From contig NC_091002.1 in the NCBI RefSeq assembly GCF_041146395.1, positions 7,434,501 through 7,498,500 of the forward strand: 64,000 bases of DNA. Direction: 5' to 3'. Position numbers and translations under genes: made by a program. The notes beneath the pieces are model-generated. The model saw nothing but the letters and a program-made list of their open reading frames with translations. It did not search any database and was not told where the DNA came from. Positions 50,290 through 62,700 of the stretch are shown here, piece by piece (the first letter of the stretch is position 1; each line of letters opens with the position of its first letter). Source of the stretch: Eulemur rufifrons (taxonomy: Eukaryota; Chordata; Mammalia; Primates; Lemuridae).

Positions 50290-51475
50290 GCACTAGAAAG
50301 TATTTTGAACCCCAAATGATAATGAAAATACTCTGTATCTACACTTGTGGGATACAGCTGTAACTGTGCTTAGGGGAAAATTTATAGCTTTACATGCATA
50401 TATTAGAGGTGAAGGAAAGTGGAACGTCATTTCAGCAGGTGAGACAAAAAGCTGTAGAGAAGAATTACACGAAGTAGAACCTGGGCAGTAAGGAAGGTAA
50501 AAGCAGCAGTGAATGAAACAGAAAACTAATGAACTAAGCTAACAAAAGAATAAAGATAGATTACTGCCCAGCTCGCTTTATGAGGCCATCACAACCTTGG
50601 TGCCAAAGATCTGACTGACAAAGACATTAGAAGAAAGGAAAATTACAGGCCAAGCTCACTAATAAACTCAGGGTGAGAATCCTAAACAAAATACCAGCAA
50701 GCTGCATCCAGCAATGTATAAAAAGGGTAACAAACACATTATGTTTGTTCCAAGGACAGAGTATTTTTAACATTTGAAAAAAATCAATTTACCACATTTA
50801 AATAAAGCAGAAAAATCATATGTTATCTCAACAGAAGCAGGAAAGGCATTTGGTAAAATTCAGTAACCATTTATGGTAAAACAAACAAGCAAAACTTAAC
50901 AAAATAAGAATTAAAACACGCTTGAAGCTCTGCCTCGGGTGGGGCCAATTCAATATGTAATGTAAATATCTGTACCCCCATAATATGCTGAAATAAACAA
51001 AAATTAAGAAAAAAAAATAAGAATTAAAGACAACTTCCTTAATCTGATTAGAATCCTATGCACATTTAAGCTTTTCCTTTGGAGTGAGGAACAGGAGAAA
51101 GATGCCTGCTGTTACCATCTCAATTTACGTTTGTACCAGAAGTCCTAGTTAGTCCTGGTGCTAAGAAAGTAAATCGAGAAGTTTAAAAAGCTTGCAAAGA
51201 AGTGGAAATGTTATTATTCTTAGACTATGTGATTGTAACATAGAAAATTCAAAAGTATCTGTAGGTCAGTTATTAAAAGTAATAAATGAATTTAACAAGT
51301 TTGTTGGATATATGGTCAATATACAAAAATCAGCTGTGTATACAGTTAGACAGTGACCTATAGATTCAGTGCAGTTTTAATCAAAATCCCAACAGGTGTT
51401 TTGTGGAACTTAATAAGATGGTTCTAAAATCTCCATGGAAATACAATGGGCCAAGAGTAGCCAAGATATCTTTTT
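50290..51475 (+). mobile_element. Old L1 ORF2 fragment, sense
   Basis: Sense ORF2 remnants: 'aattacaggccaagctcact', 'aatcctaaacaaaataccag', 'agaagcaggaaaggcatttg', 'tatggtcaatatacaaaaat' (reverse-transcriptase region). Many stops. Interrupted by a short L1 tail at 50919-51003. Confidence 0.85.
50919..51003 (+). mobile_element. Very short L1 3' tail insertion (about 85 bases)
   Basis: 'cttgaagctctgcctcgggt' to 'acccccataatatgctgaaa' and an A-rich tail, the same L1 3'-end type as at 43846. Flanked by aaaataagaattaaa (about 50901-50916 and 51013-51027). Confidence 0.85.
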
Positions 51476-53048
51476 CAGTTTTTAAAATTGTGATAATATA
51501 CACATAACTAAATTTACCATTTTAAGTGTGCAGTTCAGTGTTATTAAACACACTCATAATGTGCAGCCATCACCATCTCTAGAAATTCTTTCATCTTGTT
51601 AATACAAAACTCTATATCCATTCAACACTAACCCCCACCCTTCTCCCCCAGCCCCTGGCACCACCATTCTACTTTCTTTCTCTGTGATTTTGACTACTCT
51701 GATATCTCATACAAGTGGAATCAGACAGTATTTGTCTTTTTGTGACTGGCTTATTTTCCCTAGCATAATGTCTGCAAGGTTCACCCATGTTGTAGCATGA
51801 GTCAGAGCTTCCTTCCTTTCTAAGGCTGGATAATACTGGATAAACCACATTTTGCTTATCTGTTCACCTCTTGATAGACACTGGGCTGCTTCCGTGTCAG
51901 CTGCTGTGAATAATGCTGCTACGAACATAGGGTACACACGTCTGTTCAAATTCCTGCTTTCCATTTTTTGGGGGTATATTCCAGAAGTGGAATTGCTGGA
52001 TCATATGGTAGTTCTATTTTTTTTTTTTTGAGGAATCATCTTGTTTTCCATAGTGGCTACACCATTTGACATTCCCACCAACTGTACATAAGGGTTCTGA
52101 TTTCTCCACATCCTTGCGAACAGTTATTATTTTTGTTTTTTTGATAGTGGCCATCCAAATGGGAGTGAGGTGATATCTCACTGTTTTGATTTGCACTTGC
52201 CTAATGATTAGTGATGTTGAGCATCTTTTCATGTGCTTGTTGGGCATTTGTTTAACTTCTTTGGAGAAATGTCCTTTGCTCATTTTTAAATCAGGTTCCT
52301 TGTTTTTGTTGTTGAGTTATAGGAGTTCTCTATATATTTTGGGTATTAATCCCTTATCACATATAGGATTTGCAAATATTTTCTCCCATTCTGTGGGTTG
52401 CCTTTTTACTCTATTGCTATTCTCTTTCGATGTACAAAATTCTTAAATTTTTGTGAAGTCCAATTTGTCAATTCTTTCTTTTGTTGCCTGTGCCTTTGGT
52501 ATTCAAGAAATCATTGCTGAATCCAATATCTTGAAGCTTCTAGCCTGTTTTTTTCTGAGAGTTCTATAGTTTTGGGTCTTACATTTAGGTCTGTGATCTA
52601 TTTTCAGTTAATTTTTGTATATGGTGTTAGGTAAGTATCCAATTGTACTCTTTCGTGTGTGGATATCCAGTTTTCCCAGCACCATTTATTGAAAAGATTG
52701 TCCTTTCCCCATTGAATGGTCTTGGCACCCTTGTCAAAAATCATTTGAACATACATGCAAGGGTTTATGTCTGGGCTTTCTATTCTATTCCATTGGTCTT
52801 ATATGTCTGTCTGTCTTTATGCCAGTATCATACTCTTTTGATCACTGTAGCTTTGTATAGTAAGTTTTGAAATCAGGAAGTGTGAGTCCTTCAGCTTTGT
52901 TGTTTTTCAAGATTTTTTTGGCTATTTGGGGTTCTTTGAAATTCCATAAGAATTTTAGGATGGATTTTCTATTTTTATAAAAAAGTTTTAGGATTTTAAT
53001 GGGGATTGCGCTAAATCTGTAGATTGCTTTTGGTAGTATTGACATCTT

Positions 53049-53243
53049 TTTTTTTTTTTTTTTTCTTTTTTGAGACAGAGTCTCACTCTGTTGTTGCCCA
53101 GGCTAGAGTGCCGTGGCGTCAGCCTAGCTCACAGCAACCTCAAACTCTTGTGCTCAAGTGATCCTACTGCCTCAGCCTCCCGAGTAGCTGGGACTACAGG
53201 CATGAGCCACCATGCCCAGCTAATTTTTTCTATATATTTTTAG
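53049..53243 (-). mobile_element. 5'-truncated young Alu in L1
   Basis: Long T tract then an Alu that stops in the lemur-type linker ('tctatatatttttagt'). Duplication ttgacatctt at about 53039-53048 and 53244-53253. Confidence 0.9.
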
Positions 53244-54664
53244 TTTGACATCTTAACAACATTAAGTCTTTCCATCCATGAGCATGGGATGTGTTCCATT
53301 TATTTATGTCTTCTTTAATTTCTTTCATCAATGTTTAGTAGTTTTCAATGTACAAGTCTTTCGCCTCCTTGGTTAACTCTTAAGTATTTTATTCTTTTTT
53401 TATATTATTATAAATGTATAATTGTTTTTATAATTTCATTTTCTGATTGTTCATTGTTAGTGTATAGAAGTACAAATGATTTTTGTGTATTGACTTTGTG
53501 TCCTGCTACTTTGCTAAATTCATTTAATAGCTCAGTTCATTTATTAACAGTTTTTTTTTTTTTTTTTTGTAGAATCTTTAGGATTTTCTACATGTAAGAT
53601 CTTACCATCTGTAAACAGAGATAATTTTACTTCTTTATTTCCTATCTGAATGCCTTTTATTTTTCTTGCCTTACTGCTCTGGCTAGAACTTGTAGTACTA
53701 TGTTGAATAGAAGTGGTAAAGTGGATATCCTTGCCTTGTTCCTGATATTAGAAGAAAAGCTTTTAATCATTTGCCTTCGAGTATGTTGTTTATTGTGGGT
53801 TATTCTTATACGGCTTTTATTATGTTGAGGTAGTTTCTATCTATTCCTAGTTTGTTGAGTGTTTGATCATGAAAGAGTGTCAGATTTTGTGAAATGTTTT
53901 TTCTGCGTCAGTTGAGATAATCATGTGGGTTTTTTCCCCCTTGGTTCTGTTAATGTGGTATATTACATTGATCTATTTTTTCACATGTTGAACTATCCTT
54001 GCATTCCAGGAATAAATTCCACTTGGTCAAGGTTTATAATCCTTTTAATATGCTGCTGAATTCGATTTGCTAATATTTTTGGTTGAGGATTGTCACATCA
54101 ATCATTAAGGACATTGGTCTGTAGTTTTCTTGTGGTGTCTTTGTCTGGCTTTGGTATCAGGATAATGCTGGCCTTATAAAATGAGTTAGGAAGTATTCTG
54201 TCTTCTTTAAGTTTTTGGAAGAGTTTGAGAACGATTGGTGTTAGTTCTTCTTTAAATGTTTAGTAGCATCCACCAGGGAAGCCATCAGGTCCAGGGATTT
54301 TCTTTGTCAGGAGATTTTTGATACTGACTTAGTCTGCTTAGTAGTTACAGGTCTATTCAGTTTCTCTATTTCTTAGTCTTTGTAGGTTTTGTGTTTCTAG
54401 GAGTTTGTCCATTTCATGTAGGTTATCCAATTTGTTGGTTCATATCATGCCATTATACTTCTTTTTATGTCTGTAGAATGGGTAATAATGTCCCCATTTT
54501 CATTTCCATTGTAGTTATTTGATTCTTTTTGCTTTTTGTCTTAGTCCATCTAGCTGAAGGTTTGTCAATTTTGTTGATCTGTTCAAAGAACCAACGTTTG
54601 GTTTTGTTGATTTTTTTCTTGTTTTTCTATTCTTTTATTTCATTGATCTCTGGTCTAATCTTTT

Positions 54665-54797
54665 TTGTTTTTGTTATTGTAGAGACAGGATCTTGTTATT
54701 TTGCTCAGGCTGGTCTCAAACTTCTGGCTTCAAGCGATTCTTCTACCTCTACCTCCCAAAGGGCTGGGATTATAGGCATGAGCCACTGCACCCAGCC
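54665..54797 (-). mobile_element. Alu monomer-type SINE in L1
   Basis: Single reverse Alu arm ending 'gagccactgcacccagcc'. The L1 text tctggtctaatct is duplicated at about 54649-54661 and 54798-54810. Confidence 0.85.
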
Positions 54798-55292
54798 TCT
54801 GGTCTAATCTTTATTATTTTCTTCCTTCTTCTGGCTTTGGATTTAGTTTGTTCTTCTTTTTCTAGTTCTTTAAGTTGTAAAATTAGGTGATGGTTTGAAA
54901 TCTTTCTTACTTTTTAATGTAAACATTTATAGCTATAAATTTCCCCCTTAGCACTTGCTTTCACTGCATTCCATAATTGGTATATTGTGTTTTCATTTTA
55001 ATTTGCCTCAGTTATTTTCTATTTTCCCTTGTCATTTCTTCTTTGATCCATTGATTGTTTGAGAGTATGTTGTTTAATTTTCACAAATTTGTGAATTTTC
55101 CAATTTTACATCTGTTATTGGTTTCCACCTTCATCTCATTATGATCAGAGAAGATACTTTGTATATTATCTGTCTTTCAAATCTATTGAGACTTAATTTG
55201 TGGCCTAATATATGGTCTGTCCTAGAAAATGTTGCATGTGCACTTGGGAAGGATGTGTATGCTGTTGTTGTTGGGAAGAGTATATCATTTCT

Positions 55293-56053
55293 TTCTTTTT
55301 TTTTTCTAAGTGTTAAGTTTTATTTAAATAACCTCCAGTGAGAATAGAATGGGCCGATTACTACCCTTTCCTTGTAACATCAATTAACCAAGCCAGGGAG
55401 ACTAAGTGTACCCTGCAGCCAGCCAGTCATGTGATGGGTGGGATGCCTCTCAAAGGGGATGGCCACAACCTCGGCCCTGGCCTGCTGCTGGGGGAGCATC
55501 CACAGTCGAGTGGGGATTCTTGATGGTTTCATCTACGGACACGATAAGACACGCCGCCTCTGAGGCTGCCGTCAGGGCATTGATCCGCACCATAGCTGGC
55601 TCCCACACGAAGGCCTCAGAGTTGTCAGCAATGTCCTCATTGTTGATGTCCACCCCATACCATGTGCCCCCCTGGGCATGCCAAGCCTGCAGCTTGTTGA
55701 GGATGTTTGTGGCATCAAAGCCAGCATTATCACACAGCTGGCGTGGGATAATCTCCAGGGCCTTGGCATGCGCCCCAATCAACAGCTGCTGCTTTCCAGG
55801 AATAGTCCTTGAGTAATCCTGCAGGTACTTAGAGAGCTCCATCTCAATGGCTCCGCCACCAGCTACCACCGAATCGTTCTTGATGGCCCTCCTGACGATC
55901 ATGATGGCATCATGCGGGACCGCTCTATTTCCTCCATAAACTGCTCAGCACCGCCACGGAGGATGAAGGTGCATGTCTTGGCCTTGGGGCAGCCAGTGAA
56001 AAAATTGTACCTTTCGCCGCCAATCTGGGTCTCTTCAAACACCTGGCAGCAAC
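55293..56053 (-). pseudogene. CCT7: CCT7 processed pseudogene, 5'-truncated
   Basis: Minus-strand reading gives the C-terminal third of the eta subunit of the TRiC/CCT chaperonin. Upstream piece [20 protein letters not shown] (about 56010-55950). Then, after a one-base frame change near 55915, a 150-codon frame (55902-55450) with [64 protein letters not shown] and the Gly/Arg-rich tail. An AATAAA signal (plus TTTATT 55319-55324) and a poly-A (plus T run 55294-55305) lie at its 3' end. A 20-bp duplication gggaagagtat(a)(t/c)catttct flanks it (55273-55292, 56054-56073). Intron-less. Several substitutions relative to the conserved tail and the frameshift make it non-functional. Confidence 0.95.
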
Positions 56054-56090
56054 GGGAAGAGTATACCATTTCTGTCTGTTAGATCTAACC

Positions 56091-57190
56091 GTATCCTTAA
56101 AGAAGAATGAGGTAGGAGAACTTTCTCTGCCGCTATGAAAATGTGTTATAAAGTTAGAGCAATGTAGGACTGTGTAAATGCTGGCACATGCACAGACAGT
56201 GGAGTAGAAGAGAGAGTCCAGAAACAGATCCAGCACCTGTGGACATGTGGGCTGTGTGTGTAGGGCAGGGTGAGTGTGGTCTTCTCACTGGGGCAGAGAT
56301 CTATATGGGGAAAAAGAGAGACAGAAAGAAAGAAACTCAGTTCTCCCCAACACCGTACAAACACATTTCCAACTGTGTTGCAGATCAACCTGCGAAGGCA
56401 AAACAAGAAAGTTACAGACACACATCTTCATAATGTTAGGGAAGGAAAGACTTTAAACCAGGCACAAAAAGCACTAACCGTGAAGACAAAGACTGATGAC
56501 TTTGATAAAATTAGTATTAGGAACCTGCATTTATCAAAATACACCATTCGTAGGGGGAAGGAGGAAGACACCTGCAACATGGATAACCCACAAAGGCCCA
56601 TGTACCCCGAGAATGCTGACATATCCATAAGAAAATGACAAACAGCCATAAGCCAAAGTGGGCAAGGGGTTTGGATGGGCATTTTACTAAAGGTGATATC
56701 CCAATGGCAAATCAACATGTGAGAAAGTTTCCAAGCACATTAGTTGTCAGGGAAGTGCAAATTACAGACACAATGAATTACATGCACCAGAATGGCTAAA
56801 AGGAAACATTTGACAATATCAAATGTTGGTGTAGATGTGAAGCAACTAGAACTCTTGTGAACTCCTGGTGGCAGTGTTGGCTGTTATCTACTACTTTTGA
56901 AGGTACATATGCCCTGTGATGCAGCAATGCAGTACTATTCTTGGTACTATTCCTGGATTATCCATCATGTAAACCAAGAGACATGTACAAGAATTAAATA
57001 CAGTGTTATTCACAAGATCCCTAAACGGAAGCAACCTAACCAACCAACCATGGAAAGGATAAACAAATTGTGATTGATTTATGCAGTGGAATGCTCTATG
57101 GCTGGGAAAGTTAATGGACTATGGCTGTCTTAATAACATGGATAAATATCACAGGAGGAAGGCAGACACAAAAGAAGGTAGCTGTATGAT
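56091..57190 (+). mobile_element. Old L1-type 3' sequence, sense
   Basis: From about 56440: 'gataaaattagtattaggaa', 'ggcattttactaaaggtgat', 'gggaagtgcaaattacagac', 'gtgttattcacaagatccct' and 'tgtatgattccagttatata' follow the L1 3' layout but strongly diverged. 56091-56440 is unassigned. Confidence 0.7.
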
Positions 57191-57198
57191 TCCAGTTA

Positions 57199-57560
<362 letters not shown>

Positions 57561-59558
57561 AAGAAAACAGGCAAGACTGTTGAAAACCACGGTTTTAGGT
57601 TGTGTGCTTCAGTGGTAGAACCATAAAGAAAAGCTAGTACATTATTATGCTTCTCATTGTGAACTGGATGGGGGCCACGTGGGCTTCCCTGAGTGTTAAA
57701 TCACTGAGCCATATGTTTCTGTGTTCCACTCTTTTCTGAATTTGTGCTATAGTTTACAACACAACATGGCAGCATGGTTGTGTATATTTTTTCCAGCCCT
57801 GTTGAGCTGCTTGAGTGTAGACCTGGAGCAAGCAGTATGAGCTAGTAGGATTAGGATTTTGCAAATGAGCCTGAGAGGACCTGAGGATGTGTGGGAGGGA
57901 GTGACAAGGGGTGGGCTGGTCCTACGCTGGGGACATGACCTGGTGGCAGGTGGTGGGAGGGAGGGAAGGTGTGGGGGTGGAGCTCTTGTTGAAGGAGCTC
58001 CTGAGGCAGGGGGCAGAGGTCCTAGTCTGAGGCAACTGCTGTGAGGTTGCAGAGTTCTGAAGGAGAGCAGTTTGGTTATGACCACGGCAGAAGGCCCAGG
58101 GGGAGGCAGCGAGGAAGGATGTGGTCACGGAAGTCTCAGCCCTCCAGGTGTTAAAGTCAGGTGCAGACAGAGAGGTGTGAATCGTGTGAAAGGCTTAGAG
58201 GTACACTTAGTGCCTAGAAGAGGAAGGGCCCAGTGCAGGGTCCCCAGTGAGCTGACCCTGCATAAATGCTTCCAGCAGGCCAGGCTCCCAGGGGAGCTGT
58301 CTGTTCTTGCTTGGGGCTGGGGCTTAAAGGGGACAGTGCCCTCAACCAGCCTGGGAGAGTATATCTGGGGAGACAGGAGTCAGCTTGTAGGGGCCTTCCT
58401 CTGTTGTCACGGTGGGCTGTTGATCCCTGGGGAGTAAGAGCAATTTGCTGCTTATGTGTGAGCTGGGCTGGTCCACTTGTGCCTTCACCTGCAGAAATTT
58501 CTCCACACATGCTCCCTCACTCAAAAGGCAGTGGCAGGGAGTGGGGAGGGTGCCGGTGACTGAGGTGGGGGGATTCCAGGCCCCACCCAGGCCAGGTAGG
58601 AGCAGGGTGCCAGGGTGAGGGTACATTTTTCCTTAGCATCCTGACCAGGGCGCCAGGCCTGACGCCGTGAAGAGCGTGTGTGCCCGTGTGCACTGTAAGG
58701 GCATTTAGAACTAACAATTTTCTCTCTCTGCTTACCTGATCCCTAAATCCTAGTATTTGTGGAATTGCATATTCCTGAAAAGTTGCATCACATTAAAATG
58801 GAAAAAGTGACCAGTAATTAATTATTTCCAACTCTTTCCCTCATCAAAGAGCTTCAGCTATTTTAAAGAGAAATTAAAAAAAATATATATATCAGTTTGA
58901 GCCCAGCTCCAGTTCTGTGTCTCAGATTCTGTTTTGGATTCTTAGTGTCCCCAGGACCCCCAAGTCTTGGCAGTTGACTGACTCCTGGTAAGCAGCCATC
59001 AAAGGCCCGGGCGACAGCTTGCTGACCAGTGAGAAGTAGGGGGCGGGACGTGTGAGGGCAGGGCCTTTTTGCTCTGAGGAGGGTCTACTCAGGAGAGCAG
59101 GTGCTGCCCTGCTGTGGCGGCGTGGCGCAGGGCGGCGTGGCGCAGGGCGCTGCAGGCGTCAACTGACTCTTCTTGGCTCGGAGGCCAAGAGATAGGAACG
59201 CTGTGGGGGTTGGGGGCTCCCATGAGGGGTGCGAACACCCCGGCATTCTCCAGGATGTGGGGCATTTACTAATGCTACAGATAGCTCTTATTTATATCTC
59301 TCCTGCTTTCAAAAAGAAAAAAAATAGAAAGATTTAAGGCAGCACAGATAAAGTAAGACCCAAACCGTTAAGACAACAACAGAAATATAAAACTGAACTG
59401 TAAAGGGAAGAAGTGGAGGAAGTTTCTCTCAGAGACTTCCTGGTTGAAGCTCAGTGTAACCACTGAGGGTGAAGTTTAGCCCTGGCCCTAGCAGCCCGGG
59501 GGGGGGGGGGGGGAGAAACCAGGGTTTTGGCTGCGTAGCCCTCGCTGTCTACAGCCTT
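57561..59558. other. Intron, low-complexity spots only
   Basis: Two 15-bp units cggcgtggcgcaggg at 59118-59147. A pure G run of 16 at 59498-59513. No exon supported; long chance frames at 57740-58600 on both strands. Confidence 0.6.
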
Positions 59559-59728
59559 TTTTTTTTTTTTTTTTGAGACAGGGTCTTGCTCTGTCACCCA
59601 GGCTGGAGTGCAGTGGTGTCATCACAGCTCTCTGCAGCCTCCAACTCCTGGGCTCCTCCTGCCTCAGCCTCCCAAGTAGCTGGGGCTCCAGGTGCCACCA
59701 CCATACCTGGCTAATATTTTTTTATTTT
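59559..59728 (-). mobile_element. Old Alu arm, reverse
   Basis: T tract (59559-59574) then 'gagacagggtcttgctctgt' to 'ctaatatttttttatttttg'. Truncated before the left arm. Confidence 0.85.
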
Positions 59729-62700
59729 TGCCAAGCTTGCTTCTTCTGAGCCAACTTATGTGGGTCTCCAAGACAAAAGCCGGGTGGGCTTGGGAGGCGG
59801 CTGCTCAGGGTATGGGGACAACTGTCAGGGTGGGGATTGCACATGCCTCAGCGCTGTGGGGGGTGGGAGCTCTTGGACCTCTGGCCCCTCCTGATTGGCA
59901 CAGGCTTGATGGGAACAATCCCACTGACGAACTGTGGCCCTGCGGAGCTGAGTGCTGGGTGCTCACCCAGGGGCTGAGAGGGGGCGGGTCCCCAGGGTGA
60001 GGGGAGGCAGACCCCCTGGCGCAGGGTTGGGTTTTGGAGATGGCCTGGAGGGCTGTGGGAGGAGGTGGGCGCGGCAGTTGGGGGAGTGCACGGGCCCCCC
60101 AGGCTTGCAAAGCCCCTGCTGCCAGAGAGGCTGGGGCTCACCCAAGAGTCCTGACCCCATCCATCATCCCCGTGACTTGACATGCTTCCTTCTCAGATTG
60201 TGCCTTGAGATGGACGGGAGCTGTATTTCATTCATACTCCTGGTTTCGTGCAGTCATGGGGGAAATAGCGTTTATCATACTCAGTTTAATCTGTAACTGT
60301 TTATCCTGTTTATCCTATCCTCAGTTTAATCCTGTAACTGTGTAAGTTACAGGGGATGCCCTGTTGTCCCTCAAGGCCTGGCCCGGTTGTCACCATCTGA
60401 CATGAGCACCCACAGCATCAGCTGTCCCCCGGGGTCTCCTGGCTGTGATTCCTGCCATGCATGGTGAGGTGGTGCCGCCACGTCTCCAGGGCAGCCCCGT
60501 GCAGCCCAAGCCAGCTCTCCTCAGGGGCCCAGCATGGGGGGTGTCCTTGCCAGCTGCTCTCGCAGAGGCCATGCGGAGGTGGTCCCACACTGCTCCAGAG
60601 CTGTGGGCGTGGCAAGGATTGGCCCAGGCGAGGGCTTGCTCGCAGGGAGCTTGCTATCCCCGTAGGAGAGAAGAACGAACAGATCCGTCCCCAGGAACCT
60701 GTCTGGCGGGATGATGGGCAGGGCAGCAAGGCCAGGTGGTGCTGAGAGGATCCAGCTGCACAGAGGTCCTGGGATGGGCCACAGCCACCCAGGGGACAGC
60801 TGGTGTGTCCCAGGGACTGAGGGGAGGGAGAGCCGGCCTGACACCTTGGATTTTATTCTGGCTGTGTCAGAAGCTTTGGGTGAATTTACAACAGAGAACT
60901 GGGAGAGCCACTGCCCTAGTGTTTGGCGTGGAAACCTGGGGGCTGTTCCCTGTGGGTCATAGCAGTCCTGCCTGGGGAGTGGCAGGAGGTGGCAGGATGG
61001 GCTGTGTTTGGAAGGGCCCTCCGGCTGCATGTGGGGGCTGGGCAGGGGCTTTGGGGCTCAGGAGGGTGGATCTTGCATGGGGCTGCTGGAATCCAGGCGG
61101 CCACTGTCCCAAGTTGCCACGTCCCCAGATGACCAGAAGGGACAACACTGGAGGGCCTTGAGGACGGGGGCATGGCGGGGGCATGTTCCTGGGAACCTGG
61201 GCTGGAGTCCAGGAGTGAGATGGGCTCAGGGACTGGGCAGGGGGTTAGTCAGGGCCGGGTGGGCCAGGCCGCGCCTGTTCTTGCAGATGAAGTCTCCCTG
61301 GGGCGCAGCCAGCCCATGGAGGTGCGCGGTCTCTCTGCTGTTTCGGCTACGATGGCCCCTGGCCTCGTGGAGTCGTTGGGACAGTGCACAGCATGGCCCA
61401 CAGAGCTGAAAGTACCTCATCTTGGCCCTTCACAGAGAGTCTGTGCACCCTGGTGAGAGCCACCGTGCACAGGATTGGTCCTGTGGAAGGCTGGGCCTGC
61501 AGGAGGACCGCTAGAGAGGCCCAACCCCTCTCCCCCGGATGCTCCAGACTGTTCTAGACTCACCCGGCCCCCTTGTTCTGCCTGTGCTGCACTGGTTCCT
61601 TTGCTTGAGACACCAATGGGCCAGTGGCCTCCGGGGGCCAGGCCTGCCATCTTCACAGCTTCGGCCTCCCACAGCGCCCAGCCCCCGGCCCAGTCTGGGT
61701 CACCCTGAGCATTGCCTGAAGGGTTTATACCCATTTATATCCCCAGCCACCTAGAGGGTACGCTGGGAGGAGCTTCTTGGCTTCTCTGCCTGAGCTGGGC
61801 TACAGGCCCAGGATCGGGTGGCTGTGGCGGGTGCCAGGGGCAGGTGTGGGCAGCAGGTGTGGGCACAGGGACATGCAGGGACTGGCAGTGGTGGGCACTG
61901 GGCAGCAGGGGGCGCCCAAGCCACACTTTTGCTCCTGTCGTGGGAAGCCTGGCTTGAGGGAGAGAGGGCTGAGGAGGGTGGGAGGGGCTTCCGTGGTCAT
62001 CCTAAGCGAGTGGCAGTAATGCCACCTCGAGACTTGTCACAGAGCTACGATCTCGAACAGAACACAGACGAAACCCTGGACTAGACCTGAGGCTTGACGC
62101 GGCCGGAGTTGCCTGCTTGGCCGTGTGGCTACTGGAGCTCGTCCCTGTCCAGCCTGACGCTCCCCTGGGACCACGTGCAGCACATCACCTTATCCAGGAG
62201 TGAAATCCCACAGACATTGCAAAATAAGCTCTTTTTATCTTATTTATGTTTGCTACTTTGCCATTTCTAGGGGAATTTAACTTGGAAGTTTTTGCTTGTT
62301 TTGGTCTTTTGTGCACCAGTCTACTTAAACCCTTCACGTGGGCAGTTACCTAAGCTCCCTTTAAGGTGCTGTTGAGGCAGGAGCTCCACATAATGGGATT
62401 TCTCAGAGCCTCGAGCGTTTTCTCGTTCCTGGTCGGGTTACAGGTGGTGAAGTGTGGGTGTATGATGCTCTAGGTGGCCAGGGGAGGGGGCCACCTCTGT
62501 CAGGTGCTGGGGAGGGAAAGGAGGCAGTCAGCATCCCCAGGCTGTGTGACGATCAGGCCAGGGCTGGTGGTGCAGGGTCAGACTTACCTCGTGCCAGTCG
62601 TGCATTTGCTTATGGTCAGGGTTGGAGGGTGCGAGAATGGGGAGAGCCCAGCTGAGGGAGGTTTGAGGGCCCTGCTCACAAGGCTTGGACACCATAATGG

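Larger units (their letters stand above)
51480..56090 (-). mobile_element. L1 element, reverse orientation, 4.6 kb with nested insertions
   Basis: Reverse-oriented L1 from 3' UTR (51480) through the ORF2 C-terminus (minus-strand [15 protein letters not shown]...[12 protein letters not shown] near 52845-53045) and on through the reverse-transcriptase and endonuclease side to about 55270, resuming at 56073 for a few bases. Interrupted by Alus at 53049-53243 and 54665-54797 and by a CCT7 pseudogene at 55293-56053. Many stops; not active. Confidence 0.93.

Noticed and set aside
60700..61180. Several frames of more than 100 codons in the GC-rich tail
   Set aside because: Frames overlap on both strands and show no protein-like motifs or repeats; composition effect.
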